Of a DNA stretch of 64,000 nt, positions 36,504 through 45,208 are shown one piece after another. Numbering within the stretch: position 1 is the first letter of the stretch; each line of letters opens with the position of its first letter. Source of the DNA: Acididesulfobacillus acetoxydans (GTDB lineage Bacteria > Bacillota > Desulfitobacteriia > Desulfitobacteriales > Desulfitobacteriaceae); the NCBI RefSeq assembly GCF_900016645.1, contig NZ_CDGJ01000019.1; one strand, 5' to 3'. Made by a program: the position numbers and the translations under genes. The notes below the pieces were generated by a model. It worked only from the letters and a program-made list of their open reading frames with translations, was not told where the DNA came from and searched no databases.

Positions 36504-36608
36504 AACCGGACCGCCCTAAGCCCACCCTTTCGAACACTCCCGGCCCGGGACCTTGCGTCCGGGCGAAGGCCCGAGGGCATGTGCCCCGGCAAATGTGCCC
36601 AAAGGTAC

Positions 36609-36647
36609 GAAAAAAGAAGCGCCGCACCCGCCGGCGCTTCTTTTTTC
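36609..36647. terminator. Strong bidirectional terminator
   Basis: Perfect 15-bp arms (36609-36623 and 36633-36647), GC-rich near the loop and A/T tracts at the base, give a U-tract in both directions. It ends the zinc-ribbon gene on the minus strand 25 bp after its stop. Confidence 0.9.
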
Positions 36648-36672
36648 CCGCTTTACCCGCCGCTGCGCCGGA

Positions 36673-36969
36673 TTAAGCCTGGCCCAAGCGATGGCGTTGA
36701 TAGCATTCACGGCAATACACCGGCCGGTCAGCCGTCGGTTGGAACGGGACCTGCGTCTCTATGCCACAATCGGCACAAACCACGGTGTACATTTCCCGTG
36801 ATTTGGCCTCGCCTCCGTTGCGTGCTGTTTTGCGCGCACTGCGGCAATCGCGGCAGCGCAGAGGTTCATGTTCAAAACCTTTTTCCGCGTAAAACTCCTG
36901 TTCTCCCGCAGTAAAAATGAAGGTTGCTCCGCAGTCTTTACACACCAGTTCTTTGTCTTCAAAGGCCAT
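36673..36969 (-). CDS. Small double zinc-ribbon protein
   Basis: The 98 residues contain two probable zinc sites. One is CKDCGATFIFTAGEQEFYAEKGF...CRDCR, the 'probable zinc-ribbon' (zf-trcl type) domain. The other is VCADCGIETQVPFQPTADRPVYCRECY, a CxxC zinc knuckle with the VPF motif typical of this group. The ATG has AAGGGG 10 nt upstream. It lies between comFC and the cold-shock gene, followed by a strong terminator. The biochemical role is unknown; nucleic-acid binding is a guess from the fold. Confidence 0.8.
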   Translation of the reverse strand: MAFEDKELVCKDCGATFIFTAGEQEFYAEKGFEHEPLRCRDCRSARKTARNGGEAKSREMYTVVCADCGIETQVPFQPTADRPVYCRECYQRHRLGQA

Positions 36970-37032
36970 GAAAAATATTCCCCTTACCTCATAATGTGAC
37001 GGGCATGCTGCCTATCCAGCTCCATTATAATC

Positions 37033-37770
37033 TTAATCTTCCTCTTGAACAAGCTCTTTTCCGCCGGCGAGGCAAAGTCCGTAGACAAAACGGGCTCCGG
37101 CCTGCTTGAGAGCAAGGGCACAGGCCTGCAAAGTCGCCCCTGTGGTGGTCACGTCGTCGACCAGCCAGAGGTCCCGGCCCCGGACCGCGGCCGCCTCGGG
37201 AACAGCAAAGGCCTGAGCCAAATTGCGCAGCCTCTCCTGCCGGCTTAAACCGACCTGGGATGCGGTCGGCTGGGTCCGGATCAGGGCCCCGGCGGGAATG
37301 GGCAGCCCCAGTTCCCAGTGAAGAAGGGAAGCAATGACCTCGGCCTGGTTAAAGCCTCTTGCGGCCAGCCGCTCGGAATGCAGCGGGACTGGGACGACGC
37401 CGTCGGCCGGGGGCAGCTGCCGGCAGGCCCAGGCCGAAAAGGACCCCGCGATCTCTTCCAGGCGCCAAGGCTCGGCTTTAAATTTCACTTCCCAAATAAA
37501 GTTCTTCCACAAACCGGCATAGTGTCCCCAGGCCCGGCATCCGTCTAACCCGACCGGACCCCGCCCGGCACGGCAATCCCGGCAAAGTCCCGCTCCCGCG
37601 GGAACGAGTTTCCCGCAGCCATGGCAGCGGCCGAGTTCAGGACAAAAATATTCTTCCAGGCAATTCCGGCAGAGAGGGCCCTCCTCGGCGCCGCAAACCG
37701 CACAGGCTCTTTCCCAATACCAGACCAGGCGAATCAGGTCCGCCGGGCCGCTGCTCCGCAGGTTTTTCAA
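37033..37770 (-). CDS. comFC: ComF family protein (phosphoribosyltransferase fold)
   Basis: Competence-associated protein needed for DNA uptake or processing in transformable relatives. N-terminal zinc cysteines: CAVCGAEEGPLCRNC and CHGCG...CRDC. The PRPP-type motif is DLWLVDDVTTTGATLQACA near the C-terminus, with GFNQAEVIA and RTQPTASQVGLSRQERLRNL in the core. The start is ambiguous; TTG at 37770 (MKNLRSSG) has GGAGG 10 nt upstream and is preferred to TTG 37803. 245 residues. It follows comFA by about 90 bp, the comF operon order. Confidence 0.9.
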   Translation of the reverse strand: MKNLRSSGPADLIRLVWYWERACAVCGAEEGPLCRNCLEEYFCPELGRCHGCGKLVPAGAGLCRDCRAGRGPVGLDGCRAWGHYAGLWKNFIWEVKFKAEPWRLEEIAGSFSAWACRQLPPADGVVPVPLHSERLAARGFNQAEVIASLLHWELGLPIPAGALIRTQPTASQVGLSRQERLRNLAQAFAVPEAAAVRGRDLWLVDDVTTTGATLQACALALKQAGARFVYGLCLAGGKELVQEED

Positions 37771-37861
37771 CCCCTTCAAACCTCCTTCCTCCGCCACAGC
37801 CAATTTTCAGGCCGCGATGGCCCGCCCGGGCCCGGCTTCGGGCCGGGACTTTACCCGCTGC

Positions 37862-39550
37862 CTAAGTCGACCGCACGAGCAGCCCCTCTTTCCGAGCCAA
37901 ACGATTCTGCTCCTCAATCCAACGTCTGGCCTTTTTTAAGGAAGCGGCCTCCCGCTCCGCGAAAAAGATGACCCGTCCGTCCGGGCAGTCTTTTGTTCTG
38001 CCCGCCCGCCCGGCCATCTGGACCAGCGCCCTTTCGTCAAAGACTGGGTGGTCGGCTGCAAGCACCGCCACCTGGACACCCGGCAAGGTAACCCCGCGTT
38101 CCAGGATCGAGGTCGTAACGAAAAGCCGGTATCTTCCTTGCCGCAGACCCTCTATTTTTTCGCGCCGCCCGGGATCGGCACTGTAGCTGCCCTCGCAGAC
38201 AAAATGCGGCAGCCGGAGGCGGACATCGGCCAAAACCGTCGCCACCCAGGAGATCTTGGGCACAAAGATAAGTACCGGCCCCAGCTGCGCCAGGTCTTTG
38301 AGCTTCTCGCAGAGCGTTGCCGGGCAGCCGCCGCCTGCGTCAAAAGACTGGCGCTCCCAGTATGGAACGGGCAGCGGTTTGCCGTGATGCCTGGCCGGAA
38401 GCCTGATTAAAGGGATGGACCCTTTTTCGGCCCTGGCCAGAACGTCCCGGGAAGGTGTGGCGCTGAGCCAGAGAAGTTTGCCTTCCGGCTGCAGGGCCTG
38501 CCTGACTCCCCGAGCCAGCATGCGACTCCCGGCGTAAGGAAAGGCGTCCATCTCATCCAGGAAAACCAGTCCGAATGCCCGGTAAAAGCGGAGGATCTGG
38601 TGGGTGGTTGCCAGCACCAGCACACCCGGTTCATAATGGCGGGAAACACTGCCGGAGAGAACCCGTACCGGCAGCCCCGGAAAGTCACGCCGCAGGCGGG
38701 GAGCCACATCATGCACCACATCCTGTCGGGGCGCGGCGAACAGGACAGGGATCCTCCGCCTCAGGGCCCAATCGACGGCCGGAAAACACATCTCCGTCTT
38801 GCCCGCGCCGCAGGCCGCCCAGACCAAGGCCTCTTTCTCTCCGGCGCGGTCGACAAAGCGAAGGACCTCCCCTGCCGCTGCGCTTTGAGCCGCCGTGAGC
38901 GGCCAGCGCGGAGCAAAGTCGTAATTTGCCGGGGCATTGCCGGTCAATGAACCGTAATCACGGTAGAGGACTTCCAAAGAAGTCGCCGCTCCCAAAGCAG
39001 CACACCCGGGGCAAGTAGCCGCCGGGCCCCAGTGGCCCGGCCACTCTTTGGCCTCTCCGCCGCAACGCCGGCAAAGCCACTTTCCCCCCTGCCGGCTTAC
39101 GGCCGGAAACCAGCCGGCCAGCTTCTTTCGCACCCTGTGATCCGCCCAACGCCACACTTGTTCGGGACTGACCGCCATTTCGCCGGCCACGTGATTCAGG
39201 TCCCCTCCCAGAAGTTGACGCCCGCCGACCCGCAAGCCAAAATCACGGCAGGACTTTTCGTCCACGCCGCTGGGAGCGCATACGAGCGGATCCCACTCCG
39301 GCCCGCGGTCTCCCCGCGCCGCAGCCTCCCGCTCCGAAGCGGCGCTCACAGCCTGAAGAATATCCCGGCTCAGGGTTTGCCGGTCAGCTGTGTGGGGCGA
39401 ACCCGGGCGCAGGCTTTTGAGAACGTCCCAGAGGAAGCCCAGTGGGAAGGCCTGACTCAGCACCAGTCCCCGCTCGAAGGGACTGTCCGCTTCCGCAAAC
39501 GGAGACAGCCTTATTTCTCCGTCCTCGTTCAGAATCAGAAAAAACCTCAT
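37862..39550 (-). CDS. comFA: ComFA-like DNA helicase
   Basis: Superfamily 2 helicase that drives single-stranded DNA import during transformation. N-terminal non-conserved part (1-165), a four-cysteine zinc site (CRRCGG...CPGC, about 175-200), then Walker A WAACGAGKTE, motif II VFLDEMDAFPY, motif III LWLSATPS and motif VI QMAGRAGRT. The 562 residues are somewhat longer than B. subtilis ComFA. The ATG has GGAG 9 nt upstream. The order comFA-comFC suggests natural competence or a remnant of it; no other com gene except the dCMP deaminase (comEB-like) lies in the window. Confidence 0.92.
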   Translation of the reverse strand: MRFFLILNEDGEIRLSPFAEADSPFERGLVLSQAFPLGFLWDVLKSLRPGSPHTADRQTLSRDILQAVSAASEREAAARGDRGPEWDPLVCAPSGVDEKSCRDFGLRVGGRQLLGGDLNHVAGEMAVSPEQVWRWADHRVRKKLAGWFPAVSRQGGKWLCRRCGGEAKEWPGHWGPAATCPGCAALGAATSLEVLYRDYGSLTGNAPANYDFAPRWPLTAAQSAAAGEVLRFVDRAGEKEALVWAACGAGKTEMCFPAVDWALRRRIPVLFAAPRQDVVHDVAPRLRRDFPGLPVRVLSGSVSRHYEPGVLVLATTHQILRFYRAFGLVFLDEMDAFPYAGSRMLARGVRQALQPEGKLLWLSATPSRDVLARAEKGSIPLIRLPARHHGKPLPVPYWERQSFDAGGGCPATLCEKLKDLAQLGPVLIFVPKISWVATVLADVRLRLPHFVCEGSYSADPGRREKIEGLRQGRYRLFVTTSILERGVTLPGVQVAVLAADHPVFDERALVQMAGRAGRTKDCPDGRVIFFAEREAASLKKARRWIEEQNRLARKEGLLVRST

Positions 39551-39571
39551 CTATGTTCGCTCCTGACACCT

Positions 39572-39937
39572 TTATGTTCTCTCCGGACACTTTCCGCCCT
39601 CAGCGTGGCGGGCCGCGAAAACGCACTCCACTCCCTTGAAGCGGCGTTCGCACAACGACCCCCCGCAGTCTTCGCCGCGGACAACAAGCCGCGGCCTCAG
39701 GGGCACTCCCCGCCTGGCCTCCTCCCGGCGCAAGGACCGCAGCAACCGCCAATAGTGGACTTCCAGTTCGGACGCATCCGCTATTTCCACGTGCACGTCG
39801 AGGGCAGTTATGTTGCCGAATTTTGACCGCCAGGCGCTCAACCCCTCCTGCCAGCCCAGAGGAAGAGTCCATTCCCAGCCGCCTGCCAAACGCCATAAAA
39901 CAATCACCGCCAACCCAACCAAAGCCATCCCTGCCAC
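39572..39937 (-). CDS. Small membrane-anchored protein of unknown function
   Basis: I do not recognise the family. The 121 residues start with one hydrophobic helix (MALVGLAVIVLWRLAG, residues 4-19). A soluble part follows with VDVHVEIADASEL-type strands (NITALDVHVEIADAS), a basic helical stretch, and two cysteines (GEDCGGSLCERR). GTG at 39937 has GGGGTGA 6 nt upstream. It lies between the O-antigen-ligase-like gene and comFA with 21 bp to the latter, so it is co-transcribed. Confidence 0.6.
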   Translation of the reverse strand: MAGMALVGLAVIVLWRLAGGWEWTLPLGWQEGLSAWRSKFGNITALDVHVEIADASELEVHYWRLLRSLRREEARRGVPLRPRLVVRGEDCGGSLCERRFKGVECVFAARHAEGGKCPERT

Positions 39938-40018
39938 GTCGCGTCACCCCTTTTTTCACCAGAGTATGCACAGGGTCCCCCAGGGGTGCTGTCCGGCTGA
40001 GACGGTTCGGCATTTGGG

Positions 40019-42004
40019 TCAGGGAAGCGGCCGATTGTGTAAAACATCCCCGGCGCACCGCGCCAGAAGTTCTATGTGGGGATCGGCGCGAACGAATAAA
40101 GAGTATCCCCGCCAGAGGGGGCGCTCTGCGGGGGGAACCTTTCCGGCAATGGCGGCCATCCTGGCGGGCACCTCTTCAACCCAACGGTAGAGCCCGCGGC
40201 TCGACGCCGGCCCCGCTCGCCTTTGCTGCTCCGCCGCCTGCCAAACCAGACTTTGCGCCCATTCCCAACTCCCCAGGTCGAACTTTTGCCAGGCCAAAAC
40301 CCGTTCAACTTGGTAAAGGCCCCGGGCGGTTTCCCCTTGTCTCAGCTCGGTTTCAGCCAGTTCCCTGCGCCAGCCCACATTGGTCCGGTCCAAACTGAGG
40401 GCCCGGGTCAACTCCCGGCAGCAGGCGGCCGCGTCCGGGGACCCGCCCGGCCGACCCATGACACCCGTCGCCGCCGGCAGCCCTCCCGCCGCCAGGATGA
40501 CGCCCGCCGGTGCGAAAAGCAGCAAAGCCAAAACAGGCTCCAGGAAAGCCGGGCGCAAAATGCGTATTCCGGCCAGACTGACTCCGGCGTTACTCAGAGT
40601 GTGCCTCCCCCTCTCACCCCCTTGCCTTTTTCCCCCCTGCCCGTAAGTTTCCGCCGCCGGGTCCCGGCCTTCGGCCAGGGCCACGAGCAGCCAGAACATG
40701 ACGCCCAAAGCCGCAAAAGAGAAATCCGCGTCAAATAAACTGTGCAAGGCCAGGAAAGCACAAGCCCCCCAGAAGCCGGTCCGCCCGATTTGCCGGAATC
40801 GGCCGGCGCTCCAGACCGTCAAAGCCACAAGGCCCGGCCAACCTTGGTTGAGCAAAACGCGGATCAGGCTGCAATGGGGGTCACTCGCCCAATATGGTAT
40901 TTGCTGCACCAGCGGGAACGCCAGCCAGCCTCCGGCCTGAGGCAGGAATTTCTCCGACGCGGCCAGGCGCAGTCCGTCCCGAAAATACAGGATCCGCTCC
41001 CAGACGCTGTCCGACATCGCCCAGCGGCCCAGATGCGCCCAAGCCCCGTGAAAAGGAGCCGCCGGACCCATAAATCCACCCTGCCAGCACAAGATGGCAC
41101 TTCCCGACACAAGCGCGGCCGTCACAAAATAACCTCGGCCGCTGCCGCCGCCGCGCTTGCCCCGTGCGAGCAAATGAGCAAGGCGGCGGACGCCGCTCAT
41201 CGCAAGCAAAAAAAGTCTAACCGGAAGGCCCGGAGTTTTAGGCAGCGCTTCCCTCCTGTCGGGTATTCCCCGCCGACCGGGGTCTGCTTGCGGCAGTTTT
41301 ACCCCGGACATCAAGGTTATAAGCCCTTGCAAGCCCCAAATGCCCGCGAGCAGCGCCAGGCTTGCCCTGGACCCCGTGCTGAGGAAGAAAGGGATCAAGA
41401 CCAGTTTCAGGCGCAAATCTACTCCCGGCAACAGCAGAACGGCACCCAGAAACGCCGCCGCGGCGTTGGGATAGCCGAACCAAGAACTCAGTCTGCCGGC
41501 CTCCGGCGGGCCCGGAGGGGGCCAGACATGTGCGCTCCAAGGCAGCCAGGCCGAGATTCCCAAGGCAAGTGCCGCCCATCCGGCCGCTCTCAGAAGCCGT
41601 GCTTCCCCTTTTGAATTCCGGGCCGCCTCCCGTCCCCAACGGTAAACAAACCAGTACAGGAGAAAGCGGATGGCCTCCAACCAACCCTCCTCCGCTTTAA
41701 CCGGGTGCAACAAGCCTGTCAGGGACAGTCCGGACATAAGCAAGAGCAGGGTATCCGTGGCAGTGAGCCGCAAGGCACCCTCCGCCGGCTTAACCCACAA
41801 AGAGCGGACGGCCGCTCTGAGGTCGCCGGGCCGGAAGAGCAGGCACAGGCCCGGCAGCAAGGCCAAAGCCAAGAGATCCCGGGCAAAGAATAAGCCGTGG
41901 GCCAGGAGAGCCGCCCAGAGTAAAAAAACCAGGGCATGCTCTTTGCTGCTCCTGGCTTGGCTGCTCGAACCTAATATTACCCCTCCGGCCGGGTCACTTT
42001 TCAT
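40019..42004 (-). CDS. O-antigen ligase-like (Wzy_C) membrane protein with helical C-terminus
   Basis: Polytopic membrane protein of 661 residues. About 12 hydrophobic helices fill 25-520, with the family's periplasmic loop (about 325-395: GGFMGPAAPFHGAWAHLGRW, then HCSLIRVLLNQGWPGLVAL). The last 120 residues are soluble and helical with TPR-like spacing (AAACCRELTRALSLDRTNVGWRRELAETELRQG), a fusion seen in Firmicute members. It probably transfers a glycan in wall or exopolysaccharide assembly. It overlaps fabZ by 11 bp. Substrate unknown. Confidence 0.8.
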   Translation of the reverse strand: MKSDPAGGVILGSSSQARSSKEHALVFLLWAALLAHGLFFARDLLALALLPGLCLLFRPGDLRAAVRSLWVKPAEGALRLTATDTLLLLMSGLSLTGLLHPVKAEEGWLEAIRFLLYWFVYRWGREAARNSKGEARLLRAAGWAALALGISAWLPWSAHVWPPPGPPEAGRLSSWFGYPNAAAAFLGAVLLLPGVDLRLKLVLIPFFLSTGSRASLALLAGIWGLQGLITLMSGVKLPQADPGRRGIPDRREALPKTPGLPVRLFLLAMSGVRRLAHLLARGKRGGGSGRGYFVTAALVSGSAILCWQGGFMGPAAPFHGAWAHLGRWAMSDSVWERILYFRDGLRLAASEKFLPQAGGWLAFPLVQQIPYWASDPHCSLIRVLLNQGWPGLVALTVWSAGRFRQIGRTGFWGACAFLALHSLFDADFSFAALGVMFWLLVALAEGRDPAAETYGQGGKRQGGERGRHTLSNAGVSLAGIRILRPAFLEPVLALLLFAPAGVILAAGGLPAATGVMGRPGGSPDAAACCRELTRALSLDRTNVGWRRELAETELRQGETARGLYQVERVLAWQKFDLGSWEWAQSLVWQAAEQQRRAGPASSRGLYRWVEEVPARMAAIAGKVPPAERPLWRGYSLFVRADPHIELLARCAGDVLHNRPLP

Positions 42005-42437
42005 AGGACTCTGTGCCCGGCCTCAAAGCGAATTTTAAAGTCCCCCTGGCGGCCAGTTCCTCACCCACATAGGCCTTTCCCTCCGCGATGCCAATCAGTC
42101 CCTTGAATTTCAGCATTTCTGCCTCCAAACGCAGTTGATCCCCCGGAAACACCGGTTTCTTAAAATGGACGTCATCCATCCCGGCAAACAGGGCTATGTA
42201 TCCCGCGAACTTCTCCTGTCTCAGGACCAGCACCGCACCCACCTGGGCCATGGCCTCCAAAATCAAAACTCCGGGCATAATCGGGTAGCCGGGGAAGTGT
42301 CCCTGAAAAAACGGCTCGTTTGCAGAGACGTTTTTAATCCCCACCGCTTTGTTGCCCTCGATTTCCAAAATGCGATCAACCAAGAGAAAAGGGTAGCGAT
42401 GGGGAATGATTTTTTGAATTTCCCTGCTGTCCAACAT
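41994..42437 (-). CDS. fabZ: 3-hydroxyacyl-ACP dehydratase
   Basis: It dehydrates 3-hydroxyacyl-ACP in fatty acid elongation. Hot-dog fold, 147 residues; catalytic His in QGHFPGYPIMPGVLILEAMAQ with the conserved Glu, and PHRYPFLLVDRI at the N-terminus. ATG at 42437 with GGAGG 8 nt upstream is preferred to the TTG two codons earlier. It is divergent from the plus-strand glycosyltransferase; a perfect palindrome lies between them. In Bacillus fabZ also lies near mbl, so this is conserved neighbourhood rather than lipid clustering. Confidence 0.96.
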   Translation of the reverse strand: MLDSREIQKIIPHRYPFLLVDRILEIEGNKAVGIKNVSANEPFFQGHFPGYPIMPGVLILEAMAQVGAVLVLRQEKFAGYIALFAGMDDVHFKKPVFPGDQLRLEAEMLKFKGLIGIAEGKAYVGEELAARGTLKFALRPGTESYEK

Positions 42438-42538
42438 TGACAAATCCTCCTTGGAAGCCCGTCCGACTTGCGCGATCGCACCTACTGCCTTTATGATAGT
42501 GCGAGAGGGGCAAGACTCCTCTTTAACCTTATTCCACT

Positions 42539-42553
42539 TATACTGCCAGTATA
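42539..42553. promoter_or_regulatory. Perfect 15-bp palindrome between fabZ and a glycosyltransferase
   Basis: TATACTG-C-CAGTATA is a perfect inverted repeat with 7-bp arms in the 149-bp divergent spacer. Its TATA-containing arms also look like -10 boxes. It does not match the FapR operator known for fatty acid genes. It may be an operator for one or both genes. Confidence 0.45.
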
Positions 42554-42586
42554 CCCCAATTCCGTCGCGAAGGGAAGAGATGTTCC

Positions 42587-43696
42587 ATGGCCCCAGTCAA
42601 AATCTTACATATCATCGGGGGGGGTGAAGTAGGCGGGGCGGAGCAGCACGTCCTTACCCTCCTCTCTCACCTCGACGGCCGGCGCTACGCTCCGCTCCTG
42701 GCTTGTCTCGTCGCGGGGCCCCTGGGCGAAGCTGCCGCGGCCCGGGGTTTGAAAGTAAAAACGTTTCCTCAACGCCGAAAAACGGATCCCGGTCCTTGGC
42801 CTCAGTTAGTGCGTTGGATTCGCGCTGAGGATGTGGCGCTCCTGCACAGCCACGGCATCCGGGCCAACCTTTTCGGGCGCCTCGTCGGGCGTTGGCTGGG
42901 CCTGCCCAGCATTTCCACCGTGCACAGTTCACTGGCCCATGACTACTTGTCTGTGCGCACCGCCCGCGCCGCGGTCTGGCTTGACCGGCTCACTCTCCCG
43001 TTCAGCCAAGGACAAATCGTCATCTCCAAAGCCTTGGTGCCCGAGGTTGCAGCCCGGGGAGGAAAGAATATCGAAGTTATTTATAACGGCCGGGAACTCA
43101 CTCCTATGGCGGACCCCGCCGCGGAACGCGCTGCTTGGCGCCGGCGCTGGCATATACCCGCCGAAGCCCGGGTCATCGGCAATATTGCGCGCTTTCATCC
43201 CTGCAAAGGACCGGGGCAATTGGTTCAGGCTGCCCGGATTCTGCGGCGGCAATTTCCCGGCCTCCACCTCCTCATGATCGGTGACGGCCCTTTACGCCCG
43301 CTCGTCGCCGAGCAGCTGGAAGAAGAAGGAATCCCTTTCACCTTACCGGGATTCCTTCCCCAAGCCCGGCGGGTCCTGCCGGTCTTCGATCTTTTTGTCC
43401 TGCCTTCCCTGAGTGAAGGGATGGGATTGGTAATTCTGGAAGCCATGCAGGCCGGAGTCCCGCTTGTCGCCTCCGATGCGGGCGGGATCCCCGAGCTGAT
43501 CCGGGACGGACAAGACGGCCTCTTAGTCCCCCCCGGTGAACCCGAAGCTCTGGCCCGGGCTTGTGCCGCCGTCTTGTCCGACCCCGTGCTGGCCGCATCC
43601 TTTGTCCGTTCCGCCGGAGAGCGCCGGCGGGCGTTCACTGTCGAGAAAATGGTGGCTGAGACCGAGCGCTTTTATGATAGGATCCTGGGGCTTTGA
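42587..43696 (+). CDS. Glycosyltransferase family 4
   Basis: GT-B retaining glycosyltransferase, cytoplasmic face of the membrane. The acceptor domain begins VKILHIIGGGEVGGAEQHVL; the nucleotide-sugar domain has GNIARFHPCKGP, MIGDGPL, and the EX7E motif in SEGMGLVILEAMQAGVPLVASDAGGIPELI. Length 369 is typical. The ATG has GGGAAGAG upstream. It is one of two plus-strand genes, facing minus-strand rsgI; its last 174 bp overlap the end of that gene in antisense. Sugar and acceptor are unknown; exopolysaccharide or wall glycan is likely. Confidence 0.88.
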   Translation: MAPVKILHIIGGGEVGGAEQHVLTLLSHLDGRRYAPLLACLVAGPLGEAAAARGLKVKTFPQRRKTDPGPWPQLVRWIRAEDVALLHSHGIRANLFGRLVGRWLGLPSISTVHSSLAHDYLSVRTARAAVWLDRLTLPFSQGQIVISKALVPEVAARGGKNIEVIYNGRELTPMADPAAERAAWRRRWHIPAEARVIGNIARFHPCKGPGQLVQAARILRRQFPGLHLLMIGDGPLRPLVAEQLEEEGIPFTLPGFLPQARRVLPVFDLFVLPSLSEGMGLVILEAMQAGVPLVASDAGGIPELIRDGQDGLLVPPGEPEALARACAAVLSDPVLAASFVRSAGERRRAFTVEKMVAETERFYDRILGL

Positions 43697-45208
43697 GCCC
43701 AAGATATTCCCTAAAGATTTGGTAAGAGGTTTGTCCGAAGCATTGCCGAGGATCTTCTTTAAGGAGTCACCCAGAGATTGGTCCAGAGACTTGCCCAGAG
43801 ATTGGTCCAGAGATTGGTCCAGAGACTTGCCCAAGGCTTTGTCCCAGGATTCGTCCGGGGACTCGTCAGGGGGTTTGCCAAACTTTTTTTGCCAAGATTG
43901 CTCGAATATTTCCCGCCACTTTTCCGGAGACAGTCCGCCCTCGCCCCAGATTCCGCCCGCCGGAATCCGCTTTAGGAAATCACGGTAAAACCTCTCCCAA
44001 TCCTGGACTGAACTGCCTTGGCTGCTCTGCGGGGGCGCCGGTCCGGTGTCGCCGCCTTCCCCTGTCTTGTCTCCTCCCGCTGCTCCGTTTCCTTGTCCCC
44101 CCCGCGGAATACCCACTTCCGTCGGTACTTTCTCAACCGGCGGAGCGGGAGTCAGCCTGCCCGGGGTCGGCCCGCCGGGGGCAGCCTGTATGGGGATCGT
44201 CCCGGCGGGGACACCCCCGCCGCGGACCTTTCCGGAGGAAGCCGCCGTCCCGCCCGGCACTTGCCCGCCCGGCAGATTCGCTTGCAGCCCGGGCCCTTTT
44301 CCTGCCGACCTGCCTGTGCTCTCCCGGGGAAGGGCCGTTGTCGCCGCACTTTCCCCCGAGAGACTCTGCCCCCCGCCGCGGTTCGGCATTCCCTGCCCCA
44401 GGGCGAGAACTCCTCCCAGGGAGCGGGTCTCGGCCTGCACCTTCGGTTCGGACAGCAGACGGTCCCTTTGCGCGGGGTCGGTCATAGCTTTTGTCGTTAA
44501 GGAAAAACCCGCTTTTTGAGCACTGCGCCATAAGGCATATTCACCGGGTGTCAAACCCTGGGCCACGGCTTGTTTTTGCTCGGCCGCGTTCAATTGATAG
44601 GCAGCGACGTGAAAGGCGTTTCCCCCTGCGTCCAATTGGGCTGCCACGTGCCCCGCCAGGGCAGAGAGATGATACTCGCTGAGGGCCGCCTCCTTTCCCT
44701 CCAAGGGGGCCAATCCCAGAAGGACCCAGGGATGCTCCCGGTTAAGAAAATGAAGTTTCTGCGCGCGCCCCACGATCTCCGCCAAAACCTCCTGACCGGG
44801 CCGGCCTTGGTAAGATACACCCTTCAGAAGAGTACGGGCATCGGCATTCAACGCTTCGACCCGGAGTACATGTTCCTGTCCGTCTAATTGCAGTTCCAGG
44901 CTCGGATTGATATCCACGGACAGAATAGCCACGGGCACCTCTTTCTGTTCCACGGCCTTGGTCTGCATTCCGGTTAACCGGCCCCCGGCCAGCCAGGTAC
45001 CCGTTAGAGCCAGGAACAGCAGAACCGCGGCGGCCGCCCAGACCCGGAATCCCCCGCGGTTTGCCAAGCCGCGCGCTTCCTTAATTTCAATCTCCTGTCC
45101 GACTTGGGCAGCCAGAGGCGCTCGCACCCTGCAAAAAGAGCCATCCGCTGTCAAGACGGTGCAGGTTTTCCCCGACCTCTCTAAAACAACCGCTTTTTCG
45201 GTCTTCAT
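43523..45208 (-). CDS. rsgI: Anti-sigma-I factor, RsgI family, with repeat tail
   Basis: Membrane anti-sigma factor for SigI. The N-terminal RsgI domain (residues 1-50, VLERSGKTCTVLTADGSF...VGQEIEI) is followed by one helix (56-75) and the conserved external segment ILSVDINPSLELQLD (95-109). Residues 280-561 are low complexity, with Pro/Gly-rich and then 4-residue repeats (SLDQ/SLGK). No recognised carbohydrate-binding module is seen. The last 58 codons lie antisense to the plus-strand glycosyltransferase. ATGA overlap with sigI shows coupling. Confidence 0.88.
   Translation of the reverse strand: MKTEKAVVLERSGKTCTVLTADGSFCRVRAPLAAQVGQEIEIKEARGLANRGGFRVWAAAAVLLFLALTGTWLAGGRLTGMQTKAVEQKEVPVAILSVDINPSLELQLDGQEHVLRVEALNADARTLLKGVSYQGRPGQEVLAEIVGRAQKLHFLNREHPWVLLGLAPLEGKEAALSEYHLSALAGHVAAQLDAGGNAFHVAAYQLNAAEQKQAVAQGLTPGEYALWRSAQKAGFSLTTKAMTDPAQRDRLLSEPKVQAETRSLGGVLALGQGMPNRGGGQSLSGESAATTALPRESTGRSAGKGPGLQANLPGGQVPGGTAASSGKVRGGGVPAGTIPIQAAPGGPTPGRLTPAPPVEKVPTEVGIPRGGQGNGAAGGDKTGEGGDTGPAPPQSSQGSSVQDWERFYRDFLKRIPAGGIWGEGGLSPEKWREIFEQSWQKKFGKPPDESPDESWDKALGKSLDQSLDQSLGKSLDQSLGDSLKKILGNASDKPLTKSLGNILGSKPQDPIIKALGLSHHFLDSERPPALSGGTDKGCGQHGVGQDGGTSPGQSFGFTGGD
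43749..43868. repeat. 12-bp tandem repeat inside rsgI
   Basis: Ten units of a degenerate 12-bp repeat run without interruption; the clearest are AGAGATTGGTCC and AGAGACTTGCCC, alternating at 43773-43832. Being a multiple of 3 it codes for four-residue repeats in the RsgI tail. Unit divergence rises at both ends, as for an array growing from its middle. Confidence 0.85.

Larger units (their letters stand above)
36345..36672 (-). other. Cold-shock gene leader region
   Basis: These 328 bp hold, in transcription order, the terminator at 36609-36647, a GC-rich stem-forming stretch (36515-36605, GGGCCTTCGCCC hairpin), the promoter at 36474-36503 and the in-frame N-terminal extension described with the gene (36434 onward). 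The stem region lies upstream of the predicted transcription start. Confidence 0.5.

Noticed and set aside
36505..36608. Resemblance to a c-di-GMP-I (GEMM) riboswitch upstream of the cold-shock gene
   Set aside because: A GGACGCAAGG stretch after a small hairpin recalls GEMM, but the conserved GGCAAACC segment and the 3' GGUAGGUAGCGGGG part are missing, and the stretch lies upstream of the predicted promoter.
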